Positions 41,329-50,051 of a stretch of 64,000 bases of DNA are shown here, piece by piece. Every line of letters starts with the position of its first letter. Positions within the stretch are counted from its first letter, which is position 1. Origin of the DNA: Cryobacterium mannosilyticum (GTDB lineage: Bacteria; Actinomycetota; Actinomycetes; Actinomycetales; Microbacteriaceae); NCBI RefSeq assembly GCF_004402705.1, contig NZ_SOFM01000023.1, positions 57,447 through 121,446 of the forward strand. The letters run 5' to 3'. The notes below the pieces were generated by a model. That model was not told the DNA's origin. It saw nothing but the letters and a program-made list of their open reading frames with translations, and searched no databases. The position numbers were made by a program, and so were the translations under genes.

Positions 41329-42399
41329 ATGTCTACCCCTGTGAACTTCCCGTACACCCTGACCAGAATGGGCGTCATCATGACGCCCGAAGAGGGCAAC
41401 GACCTCGAGGCCGAAGGTGTGCTCAACCCGGGCAGCGGCCACACCCCCGACGGCACCCTGTATCTGCTCCCCCGCCTGGTTGCCACCGGCAACGTCTCCC
41501 GGGTCGGCCTGGCGAAGGTGATCATCACCGACGGCGTGCCCACCGGAGTCGAACGTGACGGCGTGGTGCTCGAACCGGACCAGGGCTGGGAACGCGGCGC
41601 GAACAACGCCGGCGTCGAAGACCCCCGGGTCACCTTCATCCCCCGCCTGCGACTGCACGTGATGACGTATGTCGCGTACGGCCCGCTCGGCCCCCGCACG
41701 GCGGTCGCCGTCTCCAGCGACCTGCGCGATTGGCGTCGACTCGGCCCGGCGCTGTTCAAGTACGACGAGGCACTCGACATGGACCTCAACCTGTTCCACA
41801 ACAAGGACACCGTCTTCTTCCCCGAGCCGGTCACCGGCCCGGACGGGGTGGAGAGCTTCGCGGTGCTGCACCGCCCGATGTGGGACCTCGGCGAGGTCAA
41901 GCCGGGCGAGGGCATCCGGGTGCCGGCCGGTGTGACCGACACCCGGCAGAGCATCTGGATCAGCTACATCCCGGTCGCCGACGTGCTGGCCGACATCACG
42001 AAGCTCACCTTCTGGAGCGGCCACCGCTTCCTCGCCGGGCCGGAGTTCCCGTTCGAGGCGCTCAAGATCGGCGGCGGGCCTGCCCCGTTGCGCGTCCCGG
42101 AGGGCTGGCTGCTGATGCACCACGGCGTCACGGGAACAATCGACAGCGCGTTCTCCCAGCAGCAGAAGGTGAACTACTCAGCCGGCGCGATGATCCTCGA
42201 CGCCGACGACCCCACCATCGTGCTGGCACGCACGAGTGAGCCGCTGCTCAAGGCGGAGACGCCCGACGAGATCAGCGGAATCGTGCCGAACGTGGTCTTC
42301 CCGACCGCGATCGAGGAGATCGACGGCGTGCGCTTCGTGTTCTACGGCATGGCCGACTCGAAGATCGGCGTTGCCCGCCTGGACCACGTCCCGGCCTGA
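41329..42399 (+). CDS. glycoside hydrolase family 130 protein (beta-mannoside phosphorylase/hydrolase)
   Basis: Five-bladed propeller enzyme of GH130, most of which phosphorolyse or hydrolyse beta-1,2- or beta-1,4-mannosides. The family hallmark GVEDPR is at residues 95-100; other blocks are LNPGSGHTPDGTLYLLPR, NLFHNKDTVFFPEP, GGGPAPLRVPEGWLLMHHGV and YSAGAMILDADDP. 356 aa, full length. GAAAGG is 7 nt upstream. It is the last gene of the lacI operon. Phosphorylase or hydrolase cannot be decided by eye; the intracellular location and ABC transporter fit a phosphorylase or a disaccharide-acting enzyme. Confidence 0.88.
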   Translation: MSTPVNFPYTLTRMGVIMTPEEGNDLEAEGVLNPGSGHTPDGTLYLLPRLVATGNVSRVGLAKVIITDGVPTGVERDGVVLEPDQGWERGANNAGVEDPRVTFIPRLRLHVMTYVAYGPLGPRTAVAVSSDLRDWRRLGPALFKYDEALDMDLNLFHNKDTVFFPEPVTGPDGVESFAVLHRPMWDLGEVKPGEGIRVPAGVTDTRQSIWISYIPVADVLADITKLTFWSGHRFLAGPEFPFEALKIGGGPAPLRVPEGWLLMHHGVTGTIDSAFSQQQKVNYSAGAMILDADDPTIVLARTSEPLLKAETPDEISGIVPNVVFPTAIEEIDGVRFVFYGMADSKIGVARLDHVPA

Positions 42400-42423
42400 C
42401 AGGGCACCTGGGCCGCTGTCGAC

Positions 42424-42493
42424 CTCGTGGCGCGGTCTAGGGAAGCCGGCGTACCGCAGAACCTGCGCCCGCTTCCCTAACCCGCCCCACGAG
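42424..42493. terminator. long imperfect hairpin, probable bidirectional terminator
   Basis: Two stacked stems: 42424-42435 pairs with 42482-42493 (CTCGTGG ends, one mismatch), and 42438-42451 pairs with 42466-42479 (TAGGGAAGC core, one mismatch), with a 14-nt loop. It lies between the convergent GH130 and csrA genes, where a bidirectional terminator is expected. No U-tract, as is common in high-GC actinobacteria. Confidence 0.75.
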
Positions 42494-42545
42494 CGGCGGC
42501 GGCTGGGGCCGGGACCGGCGCGCGCTCGGGCGCAGGAGATGCGGG

Positions 42546-42788
42546 CTACTCAGCAGGCGGCAGGAGGCCGAGGGTCGCCAGGATCCGGGCCTCGGCTTCG
42601 CCGTCGGTGTGGCTGGCGGCGATGTTCGCCTCGGTGACCGCGCGCACGACCTCGTCGCGCTGGATCCCGACACCGCGCGGGGCGTCGATCCCGATCCGGA
42701 TGCTGTCGCCGCGCACGTCGAGAATGGTGATGACGATGTCGTCACCAATGAGGATCTTCTCCCCCTGTTTGCGTGTAAGTACCAGCAC
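42546..42788 (-). CDS. csrA: carbon storage regulator CsrA
   Basis: Small RNA-binding dimer that blocks translation at GGA sites, here probably of flagellin mRNA. Almost the full canonical sequence: MLVLTRKQGEKILIGDDIVITILDVRGDSIRIGIDAP. 80 aa with a 20-residue tail. It is the last gene of the fliM-to-csrA flagellar operon, 9 bp after the FlhF-like gene. The usual antagonist fliW is not in the window. Confidence 0.95.
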   Translation of the reverse strand: MLVLTRKQGEKILIGDDIVITILDVRGDSIRIGIDAPRGVGIQRDEVVRAVTEANIAASHTDGEAEARILATLGLLPPAE

Positions 42789-42797
42789 CAGCCCAGC

Positions 42798-43814
42798 CTA
42801 CCGCGACCCGTCGGCGGTGCCCGGGAGGCTCGGCACGGCCGCCAGTGTCGCGGCCGTCGCCGGCGCTCCGTCCACCCAGCCGATCGGCAGGCCCAGCTCG
42901 TCGACGGTTCCCGGCGTGCCTGTGGTCGATGCCCCGACGACGGCGACCGCGTCGATCTGCGTGATGGCCGCCAGCGCCGCCGCCCAACGGCCGGTGTCCG
43001 ACGGTTTGCGGCCGGCCTCCACCACCAGCCAGACCTGGTCGGCGCCGATCGGCGCCAGCGTGTCGGCCAGGGCCGCGACCAGTCCCATCGAGTCGGCCAG
43101 GTTGCCGCCCAGGCCGAAGGCCACGAAGCCGGTCTGGCCGCGTTCGACTCCCCTGGCCCGGGCCGAGAGTGCGGTGCGGCGGTCGTCGGCGCGTTCGGCG
43201 TCATCGCAACGGGCCGCCCCGGCAACGAGCACCTCGCCTGCCCCGTTCAGCGCCATGGATCGCGCCACCTCGAGCGCGGCATCCGGAAATCCGACGAGCA
43301 CGACCAGGTCGCCGTGCCCGGAGAGGGGCCGCGGCACCAGGGTCACCGGCGCCGGTTTCGGGGTCGGCGAACCGGCAGCCGGCTTGGCCGGTTGCGCGGA
43401 CGTCGGCCCGGCGTCCGCGGCGCGCACGCGGGTCGCGGTGAGCACGATCGGGGCTGGATCCGGCTCGGCCTGGAAGGTGAGCTCGTCCATCAGGTAGGCG
43501 AAGTCGGCGGAGTCGGTCGACAGCGTGGGCCGGGGGTCGGCCTGCAAGCGGGCCTCGGCCGCGTCGGCGTCGTCGAGGAGGGCGGCGATGCCGAGCCTGG
43601 CCTGCAGGTCGAGCCGCGCGTGCGCCGCGCGGCGCCGACGCTCCGGCACCTCGACGGTGACCTCGAAGTGCCGCTTGGCGAAGAAGCCCCTGATGCCGCC
43701 GACGGTGACGCGTTCGGCGGCGACGATGCGCGCATCCGTCCCGTGCTCGGAGAGGATGCGCGCCTTCAACTCCTCGAGGCTGGCGCCCTCAAGCAGAAAT
43801 CGTTTCGGTTCCAC
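42798..43814 (-). CDS. FlhF-like protein lacking the GTPase P-loop
   Basis: The N-terminus MEPKRFLLEGASLEELKARILSEHGTDARIVAAERVTVGGIRGFFAKRHFEVTVEV is FlhF-like (the GxDAxI pattern and GGxxGFFAK). A Pro/Ala-rich linker follows (about 125-165). Where SRP-type GTPases have GXXXXGKT, this protein reads VVLVGFPDAALEVARSMAL, with no Lys-Thr. Later GTPase motifs are also unclear. 338 aa. It overlaps flhA by 26 nt, the normal flhF position, so it is probably a degenerate FlhF that no longer binds GTP. Confidence 0.72.
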   Translation of the reverse strand: MEPKRFLLEGASLEELKARILSEHGTDARIVAAERVTVGGIRGFFAKRHFEVTVEVPERRRRAAHARLDLQARLGIAALLDDADAAEARLQADPRPTLSTDSADFAYLMDELTFQAEPDPAPIVLTATRVRAADAGPTSAQPAKPAAGSPTPKPAPVTLVPRPLSGHGDLVVLVGFPDAALEVARSMALNGAGEVLVAGAARCDDAERADDRRTALSARARGVERGQTGFVAFGLGGNLADSMGLVAALADTLAPIGADQVWLVVEAGRKPSDTGRWAAALAAITQIDAVAVVGASTTGTPGTVDELGLPIGWVDGAPATAATLAAVPSLPGTADGSR

Positions 43815-45840
43815 GAACCACTCCCACCGTCTCGATGGCGACGTTCGCCGACGTCACCTCCTGGTAGGAGAGCACCGGCAGCCCGCCGGCGTGCGCGGAG
43901 ACGAGGCGGCGGATGGCCGGGCGCAGCGCGGGCGCGCAGACCAGCACCGCGGTCAGTCCGCTCGCTTCGACGTTCGCCAGCGCCTCCTTGAGCGAGCCGA
44001 GGATGGCGTCGATCCGGGCCGCGTCGAGCATGATCTGGGTGCCCTGCTCGGAGGGACGCATGCCCTCGAGCATGGACTGTTCGAGCCCCGGCTCGATCAT
44101 GATCACGCGGAGCAGTCCGTCGTCGAGGTACTGGGCGGTGAGGGCCGGGCCGAGCGCCTGGCGGGCGGCCTCGACGAGTCCCTCCGGGTCGGCCGAGACC
44201 TTCGCCCGCAGCGAGAGGGATTCGTAGATGCGGGGCAGGTCGTTGATCGGGATCAGCTCCACCAGCAGCCCCTGCAGCACGCGCTGCACCTCGGCGAGGG
44301 AGAGCAGGCCGGGGATCAGATCGTCGACGGCGGAGGGGTTGACCTGTTTGACCCCGTCGGTGAGCACTCGCACGTCTTCCCGGGTGAGGAGCCGGGCCGC
44401 GTTGCCGGAGATGATCGAGGAGAGGTGGGTGACGAGCACGGAGACCCGGTCGATCACGGTGGCGCCGGTCATCTCCGCGCTGTGCCGCATCTCGCTCGGC
44501 ACCCACTTGCCGGCCAGCCCGAAGACCGGTTCGACCGTGGCGGTGCCGGGCAGCAGGTCGAGGGCGTCGCCGAGGGCGAGGACCTTGCCGGCGGGCGCCG
44601 TGCCGCGGCCGGCCTCGACGCCGGCGATCCGGATGACGTAGGTCGCCGAGGGCAGGTCGACGCTGTCCCTGGTGCGCACGGGCGGCACGACGACGCCGAG
44701 GTCCATCGCGATCTTGCGGCGCAGGGACCGTACCCGGGCGAGGAGGTCGTCCTGGGATCCGGAGACAAGGTCGACGAGGTCGGGGGCGAGGAGGATCTCG
44801 AGCGCGTGCACCCGCATCGTTTCGATCAGGTCTTCGGCGGTGTCCGACCGCGGGGCCAGGCCCTCGGCGGCGACCGCGGCATCCTTGCCGGCCTGGTCGC
44901 GCTCTTCGCCGGCCTTGATCCGCCGGGAGAAGAGGATCAGGGCAATTCCGATCACCACGAACGGGATGATCGGCATGCCGGGGATCAGCGCCATCAGCAG
45001 GGCGGCGGCACCGGCGATCATCAACGCATTACGGGACTGGGTGAGCTGGGCGGACGCCGTGGTCCCGATGTCGGACTCCGCGTTGGAGCGGGTCACGATC
45101 ATGCCGGTGGAGACGGCCATCAGCAACGCCGGGATCTGCGTGACGAGGCCGTCGCCGATGGTGAGGAGCGAGTACGTGCTCATCGCCTCGCCGATCTCGA
45201 GGCCGCGCTGGATCATGCCGATCGCGACGCCGCCGACCAGGTTGATGATGATGATGATGATGCCGGCGATCGCGTCACCCTTGACGAACTTCGAGGCGCC
45301 GTCCATGGCGCCGTAGAAGTCCGCCTCGGCGGAGACCTCGGCCCGGCGCTCCCTGGCCTGCGTGTCGGTGATCAGACCGGCGTTCAGGTCGGCGTCGATC
45401 GCCATCTGCTTGCCGGGCATGGCATCGAGGGTGAACCGGGCGCCCACCTCGGCGACCCGCTCGGCACCCTTGGTGACGACCACGAACTGGATCACGACGA
45501 GGATCAGGAAGATCACCGCGCCGATGATGATCGACCCGCCCACGGCGACCTCGCCGAAGGAGGCGATGACCTGGCCGGCGTAGCCGTCGCCGAGCACAAG
45601 GCGGGTGGAGGCCACGTTCAGGCCGAGCCGGAACAGGGTGGCCACCAGCAGCAGCGAGGGGAAGACCGAGAAGTCGAGCGGCTTCTTCACGAACATGGTG
45701 GTCAGCAGGGTGACCAGGCCGAGCAGGATGTTGATGATGATGAGGACGTCGAGGAGCACCGCAGGCACCGGCACGACGAGCAGGAGGATGATGCCGACGA
45801 CGCCGATCGGAATGGCGAGTTTGGCGAGATTGCGGTTCAT
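43789..45840 (-). CDS. flhA: flagellar export gate protein FlhA
   Basis: Central gate of the flagellar type III export apparatus, with about eight N-terminal membrane segments (MNRNLAKLAIPIGVVGIILLLVVPVPAVLLDVLIIINI onward) and a large cytoplasmic domain. The FHIPEP signature region is VEVGARFTLDAMPGKQMAIDADLNAGLI. 683 aa, full length. GGAGG lies 7 nt before the ATG; the start overlaps the flhB stop (ATGA). Confidence 0.97.
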   Translation of the reverse strand: MNRNLAKLAIPIGVVGIILLLVVPVPAVLLDVLIIINILLGLVTLLTTMFVKKPLDFSVFPSLLLVATLFRLGLNVASTRLVLGDGYAGQVIASFGEVAVGGSIIIGAVIFLILVVIQFVVVTKGAERVAEVGARFTLDAMPGKQMAIDADLNAGLITDTQARERRAEVSAEADFYGAMDGASKFVKGDAIAGIIIIIINLVGGVAIGMIQRGLEIGEAMSTYSLLTIGDGLVTQIPALLMAVSTGMIVTRSNAESDIGTTASAQLTQSRNALMIAGAAALLMALIPGMPIIPFVVIGIALILFSRRIKAGEERDQAGKDAAVAAEGLAPRSDTAEDLIETMRVHALEILLAPDLVDLVSGSQDDLLARVRSLRRKIAMDLGVVVPPVRTRDSVDLPSATYVIRIAGVEAGRGTAPAGKVLALGDALDLLPGTATVEPVFGLAGKWVPSEMRHSAEMTGATVIDRVSVLVTHLSSIISGNAARLLTREDVRVLTDGVKQVNPSAVDDLIPGLLSLAEVQRVLQGLLVELIPINDLPRIYESLSLRAKVSADPEGLVEAARQALGPALTAQYLDDGLLRVIMIEPGLEQSMLEGMRPSEQGTQIMLDAARIDAILGSLKEALANVEASGLTAVLVCAPALRPAIRRLVSAHAGGLPVLSYQEVTSANVAIETVGVVRGTETISA

Positions 45841-46943
45841 CGGTGGCCTCCGGCCGTCAGGGCAGGTTCGGTTACGGTGTGCACGCCGGACCCGGCGCCG
45901 GAGCCACGGGTCTTCAGAGCCATCACGAAGGCCAGCACCCGGGCGACCGCGTTGTAGAGCTCGACCGGGATTTCCTGGCCGATCTCGCACTCGGCGTGCA
46001 GGGCGCGGGCGAGCGGGATGTCGCGCACGATGGGGACGTGGTCGGTCTCGGCCTGCTCGCGGATGCGGGCGGCGATCACTCCGGCGCCCTTCGCGACGAC
46101 GCGCGGGGCCGACTTGCCCGGTTCGTATTTCAGGGCGACAGCGAAGTGGGTGGGGTTGATCAGCACGACATCGGACGTGGCGACGGAGGCGATCATCCGG
46201 TTGCGGCTCATCGCCAGCTGCCGGGACCGGCGCTGGGATTTGACCTGGGGGTCACCTTCCGAGCTCTTGTTCTCGTCCTTGACCTCCTTCTTCGTCATCC
46301 GGGTGCGCTTGCGGTTGCGGCGGATCACGACGAACACGTCGGCGGCGGCGAGCACGAGCCCCGCGATCACCGCGGACTGCACCAGGGAGGCGGCGCCGCC
46401 GCCGGCCGCACCGATCAGCGCCATCACCGGCAGACCTCCCGCGGTCATCAGGATGGGCATCAGACCCTGGATCACCATCGTGAGCACCAGGCCGACGGCC
46501 ACGGTCTTCAACAGCGCCTTGACACCCTGCCAGACCGCCTGCCCGCCGAAGGTGCGAGCGAAACCGGTGACCAGGTTGAACTGCTCGTACTTGCCGGCCA
46601 CCTTCTTGAAGTGCACGCCACCCTGGGCGACCGCGCCGACCAGCACCGTGACGAACACGGTCGCGAGCATCGGGGTGAGCACGCCGGCCATGGAGCCCAG
46701 CGATTCGCCGAGCATCTGCACGGCCAGTTCAGGGTCCGGTCGGGCGACGAGCGAGCGGATGCTGATCATCTGGTTGGTTCCGGCCTGGGCGCCGAGCGAG
46801 ATGGTGACCGGGGTCATGATGGCGGCCGCGCCGATGCCCAGCCACGCGGTGAGGTCCTGGGACTTGGAGAGCTGGCCCTTGGAGCGCACCTCGCGCATCC
46901 GTTTGTCGGTCGCCTGCTCGGTCTTCTCGCCGGAGTCCGACAT
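45837..46943 (-). CDS. flhB: flagellar export switch protein FlhB
   Basis: Controls the substrate switch from rod/hook to filament proteins. Four membrane segments, then the cytoplasmic autocleaved domain with NPTH (residue about 262) in VLINPTHFAVALKYEPGKSAPRVVAKG. 368 aa, N-terminus SGEKTEQATDKRMREVRSKGQLSKSQDL is typical. Its start codon directly abuts the fliR stop. Confidence 0.97.
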   Translation of the reverse strand: MSDSGEKTEQATDKRMREVRSKGQLSKSQDLTAWLGIGAAAIMTPVTISLGAQAGTNQMISIRSLVARPDPELAVQMLGESLGSMAGVLTPMLATVFVTVLVGAVAQGGVHFKKVAGKYEQFNLVTGFARTFGGQAVWQGVKALLKTVAVGLVLTMVIQGLMPILMTAGGLPVMALIGAAGGGAASLVQSAVIAGLVLAAADVFVVIRRNRKRTRMTKKEVKDENKSSEGDPQVKSQRRSRQLAMSRNRMIASVATSDVVLINPTHFAVALKYEPGKSAPRVVAKGAGVIAARIREQAETDHVPIVRDIPLARALHAECEIGQEIPVELYNAVARVLAFVMALKTRGSGAGSGVHTVTEPALTAGGHR

Positions 46944-47702
46944 CTACTTCACCCCCATCATCGTGCCGACGGCGTCGCCGGTCAGCGAGGAGACGATGCG
47001 CGGGAGCGCGACGAAACCGGCCGCGCCCAGCGACAGGGTGATCAGGATCTTGAGCGGGAAGCCGAGGGCGAAGGCGTTGAGGGCGGGCGCCACGCGGGTG
47101 AGCAGGCCGAGGCCGGCGTCGGCGAGGAAGAGCACGACGATCAGCGGGCCGGCGATCTGCACCGAGGCGAGCAGCATCTGGCCGACCGCGGTGGTCACGG
47201 CCTGCATCGGCACGGCCAGGTTCATGCCGCCGCCGATCGGCAGCGCGGCGAAGGTGCGGGCGAGGCCGCCGATGATCAGCTGGTAGCCGCCCGAGGCGAA
47301 CAGGAGCGCCAGCGCGGTCATCTGGTAGAGCCTGGTGAACATGGCGCCGTTGACCATCGCCTGCGGGTCGAAGCCCTGGGCCAGCTGGAACCCGCCGAAC
47401 ATGTCGATCAGGTTGCCGGCGGACTGGATGGCGGAGAAGACGACGAGGACCAGGAAGCCGAGCACCCCGCCGACCATGATCTCGAGGATCAGGGCGCCGA
47501 TGAAACCGGCCGTGTCGGGCGAGACGTAGCCGGGCGTCACCTGCGGCGAGACGGCCAGGGCCAGGCCGAGGGCCAGCATCCCCTTGATCCGCAGCGGAAT
47601 CGCGTTGTAGGAGAACGGCGGTGCCACGACGAGGAAGACGACCATGCGCACCCCGGCGAGCATGACCGCTTCGATCCACGCGAAGTCCAGGGTGATGTTC
47701 AT
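46944..47702 (-). CDS. fliR: flagellar export apparatus protein FliR
   Basis: Membrane component of the export gate with FliP and FliQ. 252 aa with six hydrophobic segments; conserved blocks are MVVFLVVAPPFSYNAIPLRIKGMLALGLALAVSP, GFDPQAMVNGAMFTRLYQMTALALLFASGGYQLIIG and LFLADAGLGLLTRVAPALNAFALGFPLKI. The ATG overlaps the fliQ stop (ATGA), and its TAG stop is immediately followed by the flhB ATG. Confidence 0.95.
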   Translation of the reverse strand: MNITLDFAWIEAVMLAGVRMVVFLVVAPPFSYNAIPLRIKGMLALGLALAVSPQVTPGYVSPDTAGFIGALILEIMVGGVLGFLVLVVFSAIQSAGNLIDMFGGFQLAQGFDPQAMVNGAMFTRLYQMTALALLFASGGYQLIIGGLARTFAALPIGGGMNLAVPMQAVTTAVGQMLLASVQIAGPLIVVLFLADAGLGLLTRVAPALNAFALGFPLKILITLSLGAAGFVALPRIVSSLTGDAVGTMMGVK

Positions 47703-47977
47703 CAGCCTCCGCCGATGAGGGAAGGGATCTTGTCGAAGAGCATGTGCGTGAACGAGACGATCTCGGAGATCATCCAGTGGCCGGAGACGATCAGGGCCAC
47801 GGCCACGGCGATCGCCTTGGGCACGAAGGAGAGCGTCACCTCCTGGATCTGGGTGATCGACTGCAGCAGGGAGATCGCGAATCCCACGACGAGGGCGGTG
47901 ATCAGGATCGGGGCCGACAGCATCCCGGCGACCAGGATGCCCTGGAGGCCGATGTCGAGAACGGCGTTGGTGTCCAT
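47702..47977 (-). CDS. fliQ: flagellar export apparatus protein FliQ
   Basis: 91-aa membrane protein with two transmembrane helices, forming the export gate with FliP and FliR. Conserved: APILITALVVGFAISLLQSITQIQEVTLSFVPKAIAV. Overlaps fliP and fliR by ATGA-type junctions. Confidence 0.95.
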   Translation of the reverse strand: MDTNAVLDIGLQGILVAGMLSAPILITALVVGFAISLLQSITQIQEVTLSFVPKAIAVAVALIVSGHWMISEIVSFTHMLFDKIPSLIGGG

Positions 47978-48825
47978 CAGCCACCCCGGTAACTGCTGAT
48001 CAGGGTGGTGATGATCAGACCCCAGCCGTCGACGAGCACGAAGAGGAGGATCTTGAACGGCAGGGAGATCATCACCGGCGGGAGCATCATCATGCCCATC
48101 GACATCAGCGCGGCGGAGACGACGAGGTCGATCACGAGGAACGGCACGAAGATGACGAAGCCGATGATGAACGCAGCCCGAAGCTCGGAGATCATGAAGG
48201 CGGGGATCAGGGTGAGCAGGTTCACCGCGTCGGCGTTTGCCGGGTTGGCCTGGTCGGCGGCCCGCGTCATCAGGGCGAGGTCTTCCTCCCGGGTGTGCGC
48301 GAGCATGAACGTGCGCAGCGGGCCGGAGCCGATCGTCACCGCGTCATCGAAGGAGAGCGTGCCGTTCAGGTAGGGCTGCAGGGCGTGCTCGTTGATGTCG
48401 GTCAGGATCGGCGCCATGATGAACAGCGACAGGAACAGGGCCAGGCCCGCGAGCACCTGGTTCGGCGGGATGGACGGCAGCGCGAGGGCGTTGCGGGTCA
48501 TCGCCAGCACCACGAAGATCTTGGTGAACGAGGTCATCATCAGCAGCAGCGCCGGTGCGACCGAGAGCAGCGTGATGCCGATCAGGGTGACGATCGCCGA
48601 GGACGGCGAACCGTCCGGTCCGTTGATCGACACGTTCAGGCCGCCGCCGGGCGGCGTGGTCGGGGTGGCGGGGTCGGTCGGCGGGGTGGGGTCGACCGGT
48701 GCGGCGTGTCCGGCCGGGGCGATGACGAGCACGATCGCCGCGACGATCACGACCAGCAGGGCCGCCATCACGAATGCCCTGGCGATGCGCCAGCGCCGGT
48801 CTGCCCGCAGGGCTGCGGGGTTCAC
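47977..48825 (-). CDS. fliP: flagellar export apparatus protein FliP
   Basis: Core gate protein. Signature blocks: LLMMTSFTKIFVVLAMTRNALALPSIPPNQVLAGLALFLSLFIMAP and IPAFMISELRAAFIIGFVIFVPFLVIDLVVSAALMSMGMMMLPPVMISLPFKI. The N-terminus has a signal-peptide-like segment, then a Pro/Thr-rich stretch (PVDPTPPTDPATPTTPPG). GTG at 48825 is favoured because it overlaps the fliO stop by GTGA; GTG at 48861 (12 codons longer) is possible. Confidence 0.95.
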   Translation of the reverse strand: MNPAALRADRRWRIARAFVMAALLVVIVAAIVLVIAPAGHAAPVDPTPPTDPATPTTPPGGGLNVSINGPDGSPSSAIVTLIGITLLSVAPALLLMMTSFTKIFVVLAMTRNALALPSIPPNQVLAGLALFLSLFIMAPILTDINEHALQPYLNGTLSFDDAVTIGSGPLRTFMLAHTREEDLALMTRAADQANPANADAVNLLTLIPAFMISELRAAFIIGFVIFVPFLVIDLVVSAALMSMGMMMLPPVMISLPFKILLFVLVDGWGLIITTLISSYRGG

Positions 48826-49346
48826 CGTCCCTGCCGGAGGGCGGCTGCGGTCTGCTGCCACGTCGCCGGCGAGAGGATGGAGCCGCCGAGGCGGTTTTGG
48901 TTCGGTCTGACCTGGCCCGTGCGGATCTGGGCGGCCCGGCCGGCCGCACCGTGGCGCGGGCGCAGGATGAGCGGCGGCGCCAGCTCGGTTTCAGGATCGG
49001 TGTCGGTCGCCGCGTTCACGACGGCACCGGTGGCCGCCGCGTCGAGCGAGCGAGCGAAGACCGAGTCGCCCGCCGCGGCGCCGGCGTCGGCAGCCGACGG
49101 CGAATCTCCGTCGTGCAGCACGTTGACGTTCTGCTCGGTCACGCCGAGCACGAACCGGCGGCCGTCGATGTCGACGACGACGACGGATGCCTTCTGGCCG
49201 AGCCCCTGGCGGCCGACCACGGTGACGAGGTTCTGGCTGCGCGTCGCCCGGGAGCCCCGCGTCAGGCGTCGCTGGAGCGCCCAGAGCAGCCCGAGCACCG
49301 CGGCCAGGGAGAGGGCAACCCGCAGAGCGACGAGGAGGGTGTCCAC
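48822..49346 (-). CDS. fliO: flagellar biosynthesis protein FliO
   Basis: Single-pass membrane protein that helps assemble the FliP ring. One N-terminal helix (LLVALRVALSLAAVLGLLWAL) then a FliO/MopB domain (VTVVGRQGLGQKASVVVVDIDGRRFVLGVTEQNVNVLHD). 174 aa with a low-complexity C-terminal tail. GTG start directly abutting the fliN stop. Confidence 0.88.
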   Translation of the reverse strand: MDTLLVALRVALSLAAVLGLLWALQRRLTRGSRATRSQNLVTVVGRQGLGQKASVVVVDIDGRRFVLGVTEQNVNVLHDGDSPSAADAGAAAGDSVFARSLDAAATGAVVNAATDTDPETELAPPLILRPRHGAAGRAAQIRTGQVRPNQNRLGGSILSPATWQQTAAALRQGR

Positions 49347-50051
49347 CTAGGTCAGGCTCTCGGCCACGTCGAGGATCTGGGTGATGCGCACCGCATAGTC
49401 CTGGTCGACGACGACGATCTCGCCGTGCGCGATCAGCCGGCCGTTCAGCAGGATGTCCGCGGGGGCCCCGGCCGAGCGGTCGAGCTCGATGACCGCGCCG
49501 GGTTCCAGGGCGAGCACGTCGCGCACAGACATCCGGGTGCGCCCGATTTCGACGGTGAGGGCCATTTCGACGCTGTTGATGCGGCCGAGCTTGCCGACCA
49601 CCGAGCCGGTCGCGCGGCCGGTGGAGCCGATGGTTCCGTTGTCGCGCAACCGGATCGCGAACCAGCCGGTGACGGCGCCGCCGCCGCTGAGCTCGTAGAC
49701 GACCGTTTCGGCATCCGCGAACAGGGCGGTCGCGTCTTCGACCCTGGTCTCCCCCAGCACGCCGACCCCGAAGACGCCCGAGGCACCCTCGAGCGCCGGG
49801 CGCAGCACGTCCTGGCTCGAGACCAGGGCGGATTCCGCTCCGGCCGCGGCGTCGAGCGACGCCGGCTCGGCCAGCACGATGGCGATGTCCGCCGAGGTCA
49901 CCCCGACGAAGGAGGCGACGACCGCGGCGCCCAGCCGGCCGGCCAGGGCCGCGCCGGAGCACGGTACGGCCTGCAGTGACGTCGGGGTCGGCAGCAGCCC
50001 GATCAGGGCGTCGACGGCGGCGGCGGGCAGGGCGGTGGAGGTGGGGGTCAT
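49347..50051 (-). CDS. fliN: flagellar switch protein FliN (with N-terminal extension, FliY-like)
   Basis: C-ring component. The C-terminal SpoA domain (about 150-234) is clear: VEMALTVEIGRTRMSVRDVLALEPGAVIELDRSAGAPADILLNGRLIAHGEIVVVDQDYAVRITQI. The N-terminal 145 residues resemble the CheC-like part of FliY, but the phosphatase ExxN motif is not apparent. 234 aa, longer than enteric FliN (about 137) and shorter than FliY. Overlaps fliM by ATGA. Confidence 0.92.
   Translation of the reverse strand: MTPTSTALPAAAVDALIGLLPTPTSLQAVPCSGAALAGRLGAAVVASFVGVTSADIAIVLAEPASLDAAAGAESALVSSQDVLRPALEGASGVFGVGVLGETRVEDATALFADAETVVYELSGGGAVTGWFAIRLRDNGTIGSTGRATGSVVGKLGRINSVEMALTVEIGRTRMSVRDVLALEPGAVIELDRSAGAPADILLNGRLIAHGEIVVVDQDYAVRITQILDVAESLT

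Noticed and set aside
43525..47999. Long plus-strand frames rich in His/Arg/Glu/Asp opposite flhA, flhB and fliR
   Set aside because: Antisense shadows of membrane protein genes; no family match and no ribosome binding site.
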